Positions 15,687 to 24,548 of a stretch of DNA of 64,000 nt are shown one piece after another (position 1 is the first letter of the stretch; each line of letters opens with the position of its first letter). Origin of the DNA: SAR202 cluster bacterium bin90 (GTDB lineage Bacteria > Chloroflexota > Dehalococcoidia > Lucifugimonadales > JADFKI01); contig MPND01000007.1 in NCBI GenBank assembly GCA_002238855.1, forward strand, positions 1 through 64,000. The letters run 5' to 3'. Under the pieces are notes generated by a model. It worked only from the letters and a program-made list of their open reading frames with translations, made no database searches and had not been told where the DNA came from. The translations under genes were made by a program, and so were the position numbers.

Positions 15687-16514
15687 ATGGATTTGCTAGA
15701 CAGCCGGGACGAAGTGGTGGGCTGGGATGAAGGCACATCTGCGATATATCGGATGCTGGCGGAGGTCGCGGTGCCTCGACGGGAGGAGCAGCTTGCGACA
15801 TTGCTGTGCCTGCTGCCGTTCCGCAGGAATGATTCGTTTCGCATAGTGGACTTGGGTTGCGGCGAGGGAGTGCTGGAGTATGCGCTACTGAGCGCATTTC
15901 CGAATGCAAGGGTTACTGCGCTGGACGGGTCGGCTTCAATGCGGGAACACGCGTGCAAACTCGTGGCACGGTTCGGAGAGCGGGTGGAAGTACGACCATT
16001 CGCGCTCGAATCTGACGAGTGGCGGAATGAGCTTGATGGCGTGAACTGCGTGGTCTCTTCGCTCGTGGTGCATCACCTGACGGATGAGGGCAAGCGCAGG
16101 CTGTTTCTCGAAGCGCATCAACGGATGGGCGAATCAGGAGCGCTGATGCTGATAGACTGTGTTCAGCCGCAGCGCAACGAGGGAGTCAGGCTGTTTGAGG
16201 AGGCATACGACAGCATCAGCAGGCAGCAGTCTGTTGACCGAAGCGGCGATACTGCCTTGTATGACCGGTTCGTCGAGGAGAAGTGGAATATATTCAGGCA
16301 TCCGGAACCGAGTGAAATGCTATCGCCGCTGTCGCATCAGCTGGCGTGGCTTCAGGATGCGGGCTTCCAGGGTGTTGACTGCTTCTGGTTGCATGCGGGA
16401 TATGCCGTGTTCGGGGGATACAAGGGCGAGGGCACACCGGAGGACCGGCTGCCGCTGGAGGATGCGATGGCTGCGGTGGGTAAGGCAATCGGGGCCAACA
16501 GGGAAATCAACTAA
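15687..16514 (+). CDS. Class I SAM-dependent methyltransferase
   Basis: About 275 residues from the ATG immediately after the upstream stop; an in-frame TTG at 15675 would overlap that gene. Motif I is IVDLGCGEGVLEYAL, followed by VTALDGSASMREHA and a motif IV-like region CVVSSLVVHHLTDEGK. The Rossmann fold is complete. The two adjacent methyltransferases differ in sequence and may act in one pathway, but the substrate is not evident. Confidence 0.85.
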   Translation: MDLLDSRDEVVGWDEGTSAIYRMLAEVAVPRREEQLATLLCLLPFRRNDSFRIVDLGCGEGVLEYALLSAFPNARVTALDGSASMREHACKLVARFGERVEVRPFALESDEWRNELDGVNCVVSSLVVHHLTDEGKRRLFLEAHQRMGESGALMLIDCVQPQRNEGVRLFEEAYDSISRQQSVDRSGDTALYDRFVEEKWNIFRHPEPSEMLSPLSHQLAWLQDAGFQGVDCFWLHAGYAVFGGYKGEGTPEDRLPLEDAMAAVGKAIGANREIN

Positions 16515-16561
16515 CATCGATACACAGGATGAGCAGGATTGAAATTACAGGGGTGAGAGAA

Positions 16562-17716
16562 ATGTCAGGGTATTTTTTGAGCGAGGAAGAACTGCTGCTG
16601 AAGAATACGGTGCGGGATTTCGCGGACAACGAGATTGCGCCTCGCGCCGCCGGGTATGACGAGAGCGGCGATTTTCCGTATGACAACTTCAAGGGGCTGG
16701 GACAACTAGGACTGCTGGGGATGACGATTGACGAGGAGTATGGAGGGAGCGGCGGCACATTCCGGCAACTGGCGATTGCGGTGGAGGAGATTGCGCGGGC
16801 GTGTGCGGCTACCAGCACATCGTACATCGCGCACCTGTCGCTGTGCGCGCAGTTCATCAACATGTGGGGTACAGAAGGGCAGAAGCGGCAGTTCCTGCCT
16901 GCCCTGGCGAGCGGCGAGCATATTGGGGCTTTCGCGCTGACGGAGCCGGGGTCGGGGAGCGACGCGGGCGCGATGCGAACACTTGCGAAGCGGTCGAATG
17001 GAAGCTACTTGCTGAACGGCAGCAAGACTTTCATCACGAACGCGCCAGAGGCGTCTGTGTTCGTGGTGCTGGCATCTCACGATCTAAGCCTGAAGACGCG
17101 GGGGATCAATGCGCTCATCATGGAGGGGGACAGCGAGGGCCTGAGCGTGAATCCGCTGAAGGGCAAGATGGGAATGCGGGCGTCATCCATCGCGGAGGTG
17201 GTGTTCGAGGACTGCGCGGTATCGGAGGAAAACCGAATGGGCGCTGAGGGCGAGGGCTTCCGCGAGACGATGCATGTGCTGAACTCCAGCCGCATCTCAA
17301 TCGCGGCGCAGTGCGTGGGGATAGCGCAGGCGGCTTACGAGGCAGCGGTGAGCCATGTGAAGCAGCGCGAGGCTTTCGGAGGGAAGCTTGCGGAGTTGCA
17401 GGCGATTCAGTGGATGATCGCGGATATGGCGACGCAGATTGACGCGGCGCGTCTGCTGGTGATGCGAGTGGCTTCGATGCGCGACGAGGGGATGGAGTAT
17501 GTGAAGGAAGCTTCGATGGCGAAGCTGTTCGCCTCGCGTGTGGCGGTGGAGGCGGCGGACAAGTCGGTGCAGATGCACGGAGGCTCGGGTTATCTAGCGC
17601 CCACGCCTGCAGAGCGCTATTACAGGGATGCGAAGGTAACAGAGATATACGAAGGGACATCGGAGATACAGCGGCTGGTGATTGCGCGGAGTATATTGCG
17701 GGATGGATTGGTTTAG
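16562..17716 (+). CDS. Acyl-CoA dehydrogenase
   Basis: About 384 residues from the ATG at 16562 (MSGYFLSEEELLLKN), a typical family start; an in-frame ATG at 16529 adds an atypical leader. FAD-dependent alpha,beta-oxidation of acyl-CoA thioesters. Visible are the N-terminal helical domain, the flavin/substrate motif ALTEPGSGSDAGAM, the YEGTSEIQR segment bearing the usual catalytic Glu region near the C-terminus, and KREAFGG-type helix contacts. Chain-length preference cannot be assigned. It precedes a toxin-antitoxin-like pair and then methylcitrate-cycle-like genes, so a role in propionyl-CoA-yielding acyl degradation is plausible. Confidence 0.93.
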   Translation: MSGYFLSEEELLLKNTVRDFADNEIAPRAAGYDESGDFPYDNFKGLGQLGLLGMTIDEEYGGSGGTFRQLAIAVEEIARACAATSTSYIAHLSLCAQFINMWGTEGQKRQFLPALASGEHIGAFALTEPGSGSDAGAMRTLAKRSNGSYLLNGSKTFITNAPEASVFVVLASHDLSLKTRGINALIMEGDSEGLSVNPLKGKMGMRASSIAEVVFEDCAVSEENRMGAEGEGFRETMHVLNSSRISIAAQCVGIAQAAYEAAVSHVKQREAFGGKLAELQAIQWMIADMATQIDAARLLVMRVASMRDEGMEYVKEASMAKLFASRVAVEAADKSVQMHGGSGYLAPTPAERYYRDAKVTEIYEGTSEIQRLVIARSILRDGLV

Positions 17717-17786
17717 TCTGTCAGTTTTTCGGCAATTAAGTGCGTCAGTCGGTTTAACATCGATAGGGCAGGATGGAGGCATTGAA

Positions 17787-18014
17787 ATGACTAGATGGGC
17801 GTCTTGCGAAGCGGTGGAGAGCCATCCTGAGAAGTTGGGGGGAGCCTTGATATTTCGAGGCACGCGGGTGCCTGTATCCGCGTTGTTTGAGAACATCAAG
17901 GATGGCGCTTCGGTTAGCGAGTTCTTGGAGTGGTTTCCGGGGGTTGAGGATTGGCAGGTGCGTGCGGTTTTGGAGCATGAGGTTATGGATTTGGAGCGGT
18001 CGGGCAATTCATGA
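17787..18014 (+). CDS. DUF433 family antitoxin-like protein
   Basis: 75 residues from the ATG at 17787; the open frame extends upstream but without family similarity. The sequence HPEKLGGALIFRGTRVPVSALFENI, then FLEWFPGVEDWQVRAVLEHE, is the DUF433 signature (a winged/helix-turn-helix-like antitoxin). Its stop overlaps the next gene's ATG by four bases (ATGA). DUF433 proteins are commonly paired with DUF5615 PIN-like toxins, exactly as here. Confidence 0.9.
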   Translation: MTRWASCEAVESHPEKLGGALIFRGTRVPVSALFENIKDGASVSEFLEWFPGVEDWQVRAVLEHEVMDLERSGNS

Positions 18015-18382
18015 AGGTTTTGTTCGACCATTGCACTCCTGCGCCACTGCGCCGTCATCTAACAGGCCATTCAATTGATACAGCATACGAACTTGGTTGG
18101 GAGACGCGACGGAACGGTGTGCTTCTTGACCTTGCAGAACAGCACGGCTACGAGATACTGCTTACCACAGACCAGAGTATCCGATACCAGCAGAATATTT
18201 TGGGTAGGCAGATTGGCATTTTGTTATTGCTGTCAAATTCTTGGCCTCGCATCCAACTACGCGTTGAATCAGTCCAAGATGCGCTGGATAACATGCACTC
18301 CGGCGAGTTTCGGGAAGTACCGATTCCGAGTCTGGACCAAGAGCAAAGTTCCGGGTCAAACGGAAGCGGCGCAGCGTGTTGA
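18011..18382 (+). CDS. DUF5615 PIN-like toxin
   Basis: 123 residues. The N-terminus KVLFDHCTPAPLRRHL places the first acidic PIN residue at Asp6, and LLTTDQSIRYQQN carries a second (about Asp56). This is the DUF5615/Mut7-C-like PIN layout of predicted RNases partnered by DUF433 antitoxins. Translationally coupled to the upstream gene by ATGA. The last ~20 residues are Ser/Gly-rich and probably disordered. Confidence 0.88.
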   Translation: MKVLFDHCTPAPLRRHLTGHSIDTAYELGWETRRNGVLLDLAEQHGYEILLTTDQSIRYQQNILGRQIGILLLLSNSWPRIQLRVESVQDALDNMHSGEFREVPIPSLDQEQSSGSNGSGAAC

Positions 18383-18465
18383 ACTGAAACACGGTTGAAA
18401 CTGCGGTATGGCGTCTATATGATTGGGCTGCTTGGAAGCACCTAGATTCAGGTAAAGGACGAAAG

Positions 18466-19845
18466 ATGTCAGATAAGTTTAGTCGGATGTTTGCGGAGTA
18501 CTCGGAGGGGCTGCGGTATGAGGATGTGCCGCCGGAGTCGGCGCATGAGGTGAAGCGGCGGATTCTGGATAGCATCGGGGTCAGCATGGCGGCGTTCTCG
18601 GAGGATGCTCCGAAGGCGGCGCGCACGTATGCTTATGACTTCGAGCAGGCGGGCGGGGCTACGGTCTGGGGGGCGCCGGTGCGGGTTACTCCTGAGGCGG
18701 CGACATTCGCGAACGGGCTGATGACGCGCTATCTGGATTTTAATGACACTTACCTCTCCTTGGAGCCGCTGCATCCGAGCGACATGATCCCGGGGATTAT
18801 GGCGCTGTGCGAGTGGGGCAACAAGCCGGTGCGCGACATATTCACTGCGACGGCGGCCGCATACGAGGTGTCGGTGAATTTGTGCGATGCGGCGAGCGTG
18901 CGCGCTCACCAGTGGGACCACGTGGTATACACGGGAATCGGTGCGGCGTGCGGTGCAGGAAGACTGCTGGGACAGACGGTGGAGCAGATCGAGCACACGA
19001 TTTCGATTGCGAGCGTGCCGCATGCGTCCATGCGGCAGACGCGCGCGGGCGAGCTCTCCATGTGGAAGGGCGCTGCAGCGGCGAACTCGGTGCGGAACGC
19101 GGTGTTCGCGAGCCTTGTGGCTCAGCGTGGGCTGACGGGGCCCTTCCAGCCGTTCGCGGGGGAGATGGGCTTTTTCGCGCAGTTACTGGGCGGTGTGCCG
19201 TTCGCCGAGGACGCGCTGAAGTCTGTCGCGGATGGGGCTGCTCCAACGCGGATTCAGGATACCTATATCAAGAAGTGGCCGGTGGAGTATCACGCGCAGA
19301 GCGCGGTTGATGCTGCCGTGGAACTTCGGGACGAGCTGGGCGGTGACGTCAATCTGATTGAATCCATTCACCTCGACACATTCAAGGTATCATACGAGAT
19401 AATCGCGAAGGACCCGGAGAAGTGGGCGCCGAAGACGCGCGAGACTGCCGACCACTCCCTGATGTACATCGTGGCGGCGGCGCTGCTTGATGGGACGGTG
19501 ACGAAGCATTCGTTCTCGCAGCAGATGCTGGACAGCCCCGACATCAAGTCGCTGCTGGGCAAGACTACGCTGGAAGAGGACGATGCACTGACGGAAGGCT
19601 ATCCAGAGGGCATACCGAACCGTATCACGATCAAGACGAAGGACGGCGGCACGCTGTCGCGCGAGGTGAGCTTCCCGCGCGGGCATGCGATGAACAAGAT
19701 GAGCGATGCCGAGGTCGAGCAGAAGTTCCTGCTGAATGTGGAGGATGTGTGGACGGAGGAACAGGCGCGGCGGGTTATCGACCTTGTGTGGCATATCGAC
19801 GAGCAGCCTAGTCTTTCTGAGTTGATGTCTACAATGAGGATTTAG
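18466..19845 (+). CDS. MmgE/PrpD family protein (2-methylcitrate dehydratase-like)
   Basis: 459 residues. The MmgE/PrpD family dehydrates 2-methylcitrate or related tricarboxylates without an iron-sulfur cluster. Family motifs are present: KRRILDSIGVSMAA near the start, YLDFNDTYL (~90), HPSDMIPG, and the dimer-forming C-terminal domain with DHSLMYIVAAALLDG. PrpB-like and PrpC-like genes follow within 3 kb, supporting a methylcitrate-cycle role. The family is broad, so the exact substrate is not proven. An ATG with GGACGAAAG upstream supports the start. Confidence 0.88.
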   Translation: MSDKFSRMFAEYSEGLRYEDVPPESAHEVKRRILDSIGVSMAAFSEDAPKAARTYAYDFEQAGGATVWGAPVRVTPEAATFANGLMTRYLDFNDTYLSLEPLHPSDMIPGIMALCEWGNKPVRDIFTATAAAYEVSVNLCDAASVRAHQWDHVVYTGIGAACGAGRLLGQTVEQIEHTISIASVPHASMRQTRAGELSMWKGAAAANSVRNAVFASLVAQRGLTGPFQPFAGEMGFFAQLLGGVPFAEDALKSVADGAAPTRIQDTYIKKWPVEYHAQSAVDAAVELRDELGGDVNLIESIHLDTFKVSYEIIAKDPEKWAPKTRETADHSLMYIVAAALLDGTVTKHSFSQQMLDSPDIKSLLGKTTLEEDDALTEGYPEGIPNRITIKTKDGGTLSREVSFPRGHAMNKMSDAEVEQKFLLNVEDVWTEEQARRVIDLVWHIDEQPSLSELMSTMRI

Positions 19846-19889
19846 ATTGGCACGACAGAGTGGACTTTCGGATGTCCCAGAATCAACCG

Positions 19890-19920
19890 TGTGGATTCCT
19901 GCCTTCGTAGGAATGACAGG
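19890..19920. repeat. Interspersed palindromic repeat
   Basis: ATTCCTGCCTTCGTAGGAAT (19895-19914) forms a small hairpin between the PrpD-like and PrpB-like genes. A related copy lies at 30593-30615 in the ribosomal cluster. Confidence 0.5.
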
Positions 19921-19949
19921 TTGATGGAGTTGATGGAGGCGATGCGGAT

Positions 19950-20867
19950 ATGACCTGGATGCTTGAGCGTGCACCGGAGCAGAGCCACCCTCTGAGACTG
20001 CGCGAACTACTGGACTCGGGCGAGGCGCTGAGCGTGCCGGGCGTGTTCAATCCGTTGACGGCGCTTATCGCACGCAAGGTGGGCTTCGACGCGCTGTATT
20101 TTTCCGGCGCAGCGTTCTCGGCAAGTTTGGGGATACCGGACATAGGCCTCTTCACACTGGATGAGCTGACGGACGCGGTGCGCTGGATGGTGCGCGCTTC
20201 CGGGATGCCGTTTATCGTGGACGCCGATACAGGCTTCGGCGAAGCCATCAATGTGATTCGCACGGTGAGGGAGCTTGAGGCTGCGGGCGCGGCGGCGATA
20301 CAAATTGAAGATCAGGTGTTGCCTAAGCGCTGCGGACATCTGGACGGCAAGACCGTTATTTCTACGGATGCCTTTGTGGAGAAGATAGCTGCCGCTGCGC
20401 AAAGCCGGAAGGACATGCTGATTGTCGCGCGCACCGATGTACGCGCTATTGACGGAATGGAAGCGGCGATTGAGCGCGGGCGGCTGTGCAAAGAGGCGGG
20501 CGCCGACATCATATTCCCGGAGGCCATGCAATCGCTTGACGAGTTCAAGATGTACGCGGACGCGGTAGGTGGAGACCTGCTGGCAAATATGACGGAGTTC
20601 GGCAGGTCGCCCTATCTGAGCGTGGACGAGTTCGCGACACTGGGCTACAACATCGTGATATTCCCGGCGAGCGCCATGCGGGTAGCGACCAAGGCAACTG
20701 AAGAGTTGCTGACCGACCTGAAGCGGACCGGCACGCAAAAGGAATGGCTGCCGAAGATGCAAACGCGAGCCGAACTGTACGAACTGATTGAGTATGATGC
20801 CTACGCGGAGGTGGACGGGGCGCTTTCCCTGGGGAGCGATAGAGCGTATATGGATAGACGGGATTAA
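19950..20867 (+). CDS. Isocitrate lyase/PEP mutase family protein (methylisocitrate lyase-like)
   Basis: 305 residues with the alpha/beta-barrel motifs of the family: NPLTALIARKVGFDALYFSG, metal-binding VDADTGFGE (~90-97), and KRCGH (126-130) with the catalytic-loop Cys128. Methylisocitrate lyase (PrpB) cleaves 2-methylisocitrate to pyruvate and succinate. Being between PrpD-like and PrpC-like genes supports that assignment; oxaloacetate hydrolase or another carboxyPEP mutase-family activity remains possible. Confidence 0.9.
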   Translation: MTWMLERAPEQSHPLRLRELLDSGEALSVPGVFNPLTALIARKVGFDALYFSGAAFSASLGIPDIGLFTLDELTDAVRWMVRASGMPFIVDADTGFGEAINVIRTVRELEAAGAAAIQIEDQVLPKRCGHLDGKTVISTDAFVEKIAAAAQSRKDMLIVARTDVRAIDGMEAAIERGRLCKEAGADIIFPEAMQSLDEFKMYADAVGGDLLANMTEFGRSPYLSVDEFATLGYNIVIFPASAMRVATKATEELLTDLKRTGTQKEWLPKMQTRAELYELIEYDAYAEVDGALSLGSDRAYMDRRD

Positions 20868-20893
20868 CGGGGAGGCGACGAACTAATCCGTAG

Positions 20894-21133
20894 ATGGAAA
20901 CTACTGAATATTATGAAGATCAGGTCAGGGAAAAGCACCCTGATATCATGGATAAGTGGGTTGAGCGAGTTATAGCTAACCCATATCATACCGAGACTCA
21001 GTCCGATGGTAGAATACGGTACTATGGCTACATAGAAGAAGCGGGTAAGTGGGTTCGGGTCATAGTCGAAAATGGCAAGTTGCATAACCGCTTCTTCGAT
21101 AGGCAGGCTTTGAGGAGATGGGGAACGCCATGA
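20894..21133 (+). CDS. Small toxin-like protein paired with DUF2283
   Basis: 79 residues (starts METTEYYEDQVREK; later RIRYYGYIEEAGKWVRVIVENGKLHNRFFDR). The strand pattern resembles small BECR/DUF4258-like proteins that are often coded upstream of DUF2283 genes. I cannot assign an activity. Its stop overlaps the next ATG by four bases, indicating a coupled two-gene unit. The pair is more AT-rich than the metabolic genes on either side. Confidence 0.75.
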   Translation: METTEYYEDQVREKHPDIMDKWVERVIANPYHTETQSDGRIRYYGYIEEAGKWVRVIVENGKLHNRFFDRQALRRWGTP

Positions 21134-21588
21134 AGCTGAGGATCTCCTACTTTAACGATACTGACACTCTCTCGCTATGGAATGGGATGCCCGCAAGTGA
21201 GGGGGGCGATGTTACAAGAGACCTGATTGCAGACTATGATGTAGTAGGCAAGGTAGTTGGCTTCACTTTGGAGCATGCTGGTCATTTGCTTTTGAATCTT
21301 CTGTCTATGAGAGTCGATTATGGTTACACGGAAAGCGATTCATTCTCCGACCAATATCCGTACACTTTACAGATGAAGAATGGGACGCTGATTTTCAGCA
21401 ATGCTCAATCTGTGGAATATTCCGTGGAAGTTGCAGAGCATCTTGCGGCGCATTACGATGCGGATGGCGATGCGGCGGGCTTCACACTAGATAGTGCCGC
21501 AGAATTGCTGCTGCCTTACTTGAAGGGTGAGGTAATCTCTGAGCGACTTTCTACTGCCGCAGGATCGGCGGTCAATAATGAAGACTGA
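21130..21588 (+). CDS. Tandem DUF2283-like protein
   Basis: About 152 residues from the ATG in the ATGA overlap. Two DUF2283-like units can be seen: residues ~1-60 (LRISYFNDTDTLSLWNG... DLIADYDVVGKVVGFTLEHAGHLL) and ~80-140 (LIFSNAQSVEYSVEVAEHLAAHYDADGDAAGFTLDSAAELL). DUF2283 proteins are normally single small domains (~65 residues), so this is a duplicated form. It is probably the antitoxin or regulatory half of the pair. Confidence 0.8.
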   Translation: MKLRISYFNDTDTLSLWNGMPASEGGDVTRDLIADYDVVGKVVGFTLEHAGHLLLNLLSMRVDYGYTESDSFSDQYPYTLQMKNGTLIFSNAQSVEYSVEVAEHLAAHYDADGDAAGFTLDSAAELLLPYLKGEVISERLSTAAGSAVNNED

Positions 21589-21612
21589 ATCAACTTTTAG
21601 GGGAGAACAACA

Positions 21613-22767
21613 ATGACGACACCTGATTACAGCCCCGGACTTGAGGGCGTGATTGCCACGGAGACTTCGGTCTCATATCTCGATGTGGACATCGAGCAGA
21701 TTCTGGTGAGGGGCTATGACCTGATCGAGCTGGCGCAGAATCTGTGCTATACGGATGTGGCGTACCTGGTGATATACGGGGAGCTGCCGACGCCGGAGCA
21801 GGCGAAGGCGTTCTGCGACAGGCTTGTGGCAGAGGCGGAAGTGCCGGATGAGATATATCGCCTCTTCGAACTGATGCCGAAGTCCACGGTGGCGATGGAT
21901 GCGCTGCGGACAGGGCTGTCGTTCCTCGCCGGGTATGAGGACCCGGAGTTGCTGCACGACAACTCGCATGAGGCAAACCTGGAGAAGGGCATCAAGCTGC
22001 TGGCGCAGACACCGACACTGGTGGTCAATTCGTATCGCGCCCTGAACGACATGCCCATCGTGCGACCCAATCCCGACCTTCCATATATGGAGAACTTCCT
22101 GTATATGCTGCGCGGCGAGCGGCCGGATGCGGAGTCGCTGGATGCGTTCGACCGGATTCATATGTGCTACATCGAGCACGAGATGCCGAACTCGACATTC
22201 GCGGCGCGGGTTATTGCATCCACGCTGTCTGACATGTACGGGGCGATGGTTGGCGCGGTGGCGTCGCTGAAGGGGCCGCTGCACGGTGGCGCGAACGAGG
22301 CGGCGATCGAGTTCCTGATGGACATCAACGGCACGGGCGGACCCGATCATGCCGAGGACTACACGATGGGCAAGCTGGAGCGGCGCGAGCGAATTATGGG
22401 ATTCGGGCACCGCGTTTACATGCGGAAGTACGATCCGAGGGCGCGGTTCCTGATGGACTACATCCCGAAGCTTGCGGAGCGCATAACGGAGGGGCCAGAC
22501 CTGTCGTCGATTTACTCGACAGTGGAGAATGTGATGTACAGGGAGAAGGGGCTTTATCCGAATACGGACTATCCCATCGGTCTGCTGTACTACCTGCTGG
22601 GGATACCGATTCCGCTGTACACGCCGATATTCCTTGCTTCCAGAACGGCGGGGAATGTAGCGCATGTGCTAGAGCAGCACGACGACAACCGCCTGTTCAG
22701 GCCGCGCGTGATTTATGGCGGAGGTCGCGGGCTGAAGCCGCCTGCGAGTCCAATTTCGCCGCTGTAA
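21613..22767 (+). CDS. Citrate/2-methylcitrate synthase
   Basis: 384 residues, the usual length of short (type II-like/archaeal-type) citrate synthases. Condenses acetyl- or propionyl-CoA with oxaloacetate. The catalytic residues are His224 (GPLHGGANE), His266 (GFGHRVY) and Asp319 (NTDYPIG). With PrpD-like and PrpB-like genes upstream it may be the methylcitrate synthase (PrpC), but sequence alone cannot separate that from the housekeeping citrate synthase. AGGGGAGAA precedes the ATG. Confidence 0.93.
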   Translation: MTTPDYSPGLEGVIATETSVSYLDVDIEQILVRGYDLIELAQNLCYTDVAYLVIYGELPTPEQAKAFCDRLVAEAEVPDEIYRLFELMPKSTVAMDALRTGLSFLAGYEDPELLHDNSHEANLEKGIKLLAQTPTLVVNSYRALNDMPIVRPNPDLPYMENFLYMLRGERPDAESLDAFDRIHMCYIEHEMPNSTFAARVIASTLSDMYGAMVGAVASLKGPLHGGANEAAIEFLMDINGTGGPDHAEDYTMGKLERRERIMGFGHRVYMRKYDPRARFLMDYIPKLAERITEGPDLSSIYSTVENVMYREKGLYPNTDYPIGLLYYLLGIPIPLYTPIFLASRTAGNVAHVLEQHDDNRLFRPRVIYGGGRGLKPPASPISPL

Positions 22768-22796
22768 GTGGGGCTGACAGGATAGATATGACTTGT

Positions 22797-22820
22797 GGGG
22801 GCGGTCTTCGGACCGCTCCT
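22797..22820 (+). terminator. Terminator-like hairpin after the citrate synthase
   Basis: GGGGCGGTC-TTCG-GACCGCTCC forms a stable stem with a UUCG tetraloop and closing wobble pairs, 30 bases after the stop. The T-tract is weak. Confidence 0.6.
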
Positions 22821-22851
22821 CTATCGTTGATTCGCCTAACTTTAGCGCGCT

Positions 22852-23775
22852 CTAGGGTATAGGCGGCTCGATAACTATGGGCTGGTTGAAGTTGGAGAAG
22901 GTGATTGTCATGGTGAATTCGGCGTCGCCGCCGATGTCGGCTGCGCCGAGCGCGCCAGATGCTAAACCAGCCGTGTCCGCCTCGTCAACGGAGACCTCCC
23001 CTGCCATGGTCAGACGGTGCAGGAGGTTGTCTTCCTTGCCTATCCACATCTCGACGAAGAGGTTGTCGAAGGTGCTGCCGAGGAAGCTGGCGCGCAGGTC
23101 CGCCCTGATGTGACGAGTTTGCACTCCGTCAATAGTCTCCTCCTTGATGACCTCGAAGTTAGAGTATCGTAAGGGTTCGGAGGGCGGCAGCACTAGGTCA
23201 TAGGGATCGGGCAAGCCTGTCAGGAATAGAGGATATTGCTCCCAGGCTCCTGTTTCTGGGTTGGTTATGTATGCGATCTCGCCTATCTTGACGATATCCA
23301 GTTCCAGCAGCACCAGACCTAGCGCAAGCTGCAACTTGCCGGAGGCCCGGTCGGGCAACTGGAAGTCGCCGATAAAGCGGATGGGGAACTCTGTGCCAAA
23401 GGACTCCTCGTCCATCCTGAAGCTTGCCTCCGTCTGGATGACTGTGAAGGCGGCGTCAACTTCCGCGTGAAATGACTCGACCTTTCGCATAGCTTCGATC
23501 GACCTTTCGATGATGGCGGCCTCGCTATCATCCTGAGCGGCTGGCGTGGCGATGTTCGTCGTGGGCGTATTCAATGGAACAGGCGCAGCAGGCGTCGCCG
23601 TGGGCGCAGGGGTTGCGGTGGGCGGCTGAGGTGTCGCGGTCGGCTGAGGTGTGGGCGAGGGTAGAGGCGTGGCTGTGGGTGCCGGTGTTGCCGACGGAAG
23701 CTGCTCGACCTCGGAGCCGCATGCCGTGAGCGTCATCAACAGGATTGGGAGGATGGCGAATAGAGTTATACGCAT
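22852..23775 (-). CDS. LppX/LprG-like lipoprotein with T-P-rich linker
   Basis: 307 residues. The signal peptide ends in lipobox LTAC (Cys19), so the mature protein should be lipid-anchored outside the cytoplasmic membrane. A Thr-Pro-Ala-rich low-complexity linker (~28-78) is followed by a beta-rich domain in which SIEAMRKVESFHAEVDAAF and the antiparallel strands (IAYITNPETGAWEQYP, VEMWIGKEDNLLHRLTMAGEV) resemble the LppX/LprAFG fold, which binds lipids in a hydrophobic cavity. Function here is inferred only from fold-level similarity. It is convergent with the citrate synthase gene. Confidence 0.8.
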   Translation of the reverse strand: MRITLFAILPILLMTLTACGSEVEQLPSATPAPTATPLPSPTPQPTATPQPPTATPAPTATPAAPVPLNTPTTNIATPAAQDDSEAAIIERSIEAMRKVESFHAEVDAAFTVIQTEASFRMDEESFGTEFPIRFIGDFQLPDRASGKLQLALGLVLLELDIVKIGEIAYITNPETGAWEQYPLFLTGLPDPYDLVLPPSEPLRYSNFEVIKEETIDGVQTRHIRADLRASFLGSTFDNLFVEMWIGKEDNLLHRLTMAGEVSVDEADTAGLASGALGAADIGGDAEFTMTITFSNFNQPIVIEPPIP

Positions 23776-23945
23776 AGGACTATGATATAACGCCAGGGAC
23801 GGCGAGTGTGAGATTCAGCATTGTCGGGAGGAGACTTCGAAGGGGATTTTGGGCGTCTCCGGCGGTCGTCCAGAGCGTTCCCTGTCAACTCGGTATCCAA
23901 GCGCTGCGGGGCAGCCGAAACAGCGCGATTTCGGGGTAACAAAGG

Positions 23946-23975
23946 TTGACATTCATTCAATTGTGTATGTAAAAT
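23946..23975 (+). promoter_or_regulatory. Promoter of the ribosomal protein cluster
   Basis: TTGACA (23946-23951), 18 bases, then TAAAAT (23970-23975), about 80 bases before rpsL. This is the best sigma-70-like match in the 280-base gap and is consistent with a strongly expressed operon. Confidence 0.65.
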
Positions 23976-24055
23976 ACCCGTTTGTACGACCTTTTTGTTC
24001 GTGCCGATTTTGCGTTTGGCAATTCCACTAATCTAATTGTGAATGGGGTAAAAAC

Positions 24056-24466
24056 ATGCCTACTGTAAACCAGTTGGTCAGGAAGGGCCGAAAGCCCAAG
24101 CGAAAGAAGGACAAGGCTCCTGCGCTGCGGTTTTCGTTCAATTCACTGAAGAACAGGGGAAGGCGCGATTCGGGGTCGCCGCAGAAGCGCGGCGTATGCA
24201 CCCAGGTGCGAACACAGACGCCCAAGAAGCCGAATTCGGCGCTGCGCAAGGTGGCGAGAGTGCGACTGACAAACGGAATGGAAGTTACGGCATACATTCC
24301 GGGAGAAGGCCACAACCTGCAGGAGCACTCGGTTGTGCTGATCCGCGGCGGACGCGTGAAGGACCTGCCTGGCGTGCGCTATCACATCGTGCGGGGCGCG
24401 CTGGACACATCCGGCGTTGAGGATCGCAAGCGCGGGCGCAGCAAGTACGGCAGCAAGAGGAACTAG
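24056..24466 (+). CDS. rpsL: 30S ribosomal protein S12
   Basis: 136 residues. Decoding-centre protein: the conserved [16 protein letters not shown] and [30 protein letters not shown] stretches are intact. The lysines that change in streptomycin resistance look wild type (TPKKPNSA-like context and GGRVKD). First gene of the translation cluster, with a promoter about 80 bases upstream. Confidence 0.98.
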   Translation: MPTVNQLVRKGRKPKRKKDKAPALRFSFNSLKNRGRRDSGSPQKRGVCTQVRTQTPKKPNSALRKVARVRLTNGMEVTAYIPGEGHNLQEHSVVLIRGGRVKDLPGVRYHIVRGALDTSGVEDRKRGRSKYGSKRN

Positions 24467-24548
24467 AAATTCGTTGCATCCATTATCACGGCGGATACCT
24501 GCTTAAACAGGTATCGCGAAGTGAGACTGAGATAAGAGAGATTTAGAT

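Noticed and set aside
18842-19310. Open frames on both strands inside the PrpD-like gene
   Set aside because: High GC in the third codon position produces long accidental frames. None has a ribosome binding site or a family match.
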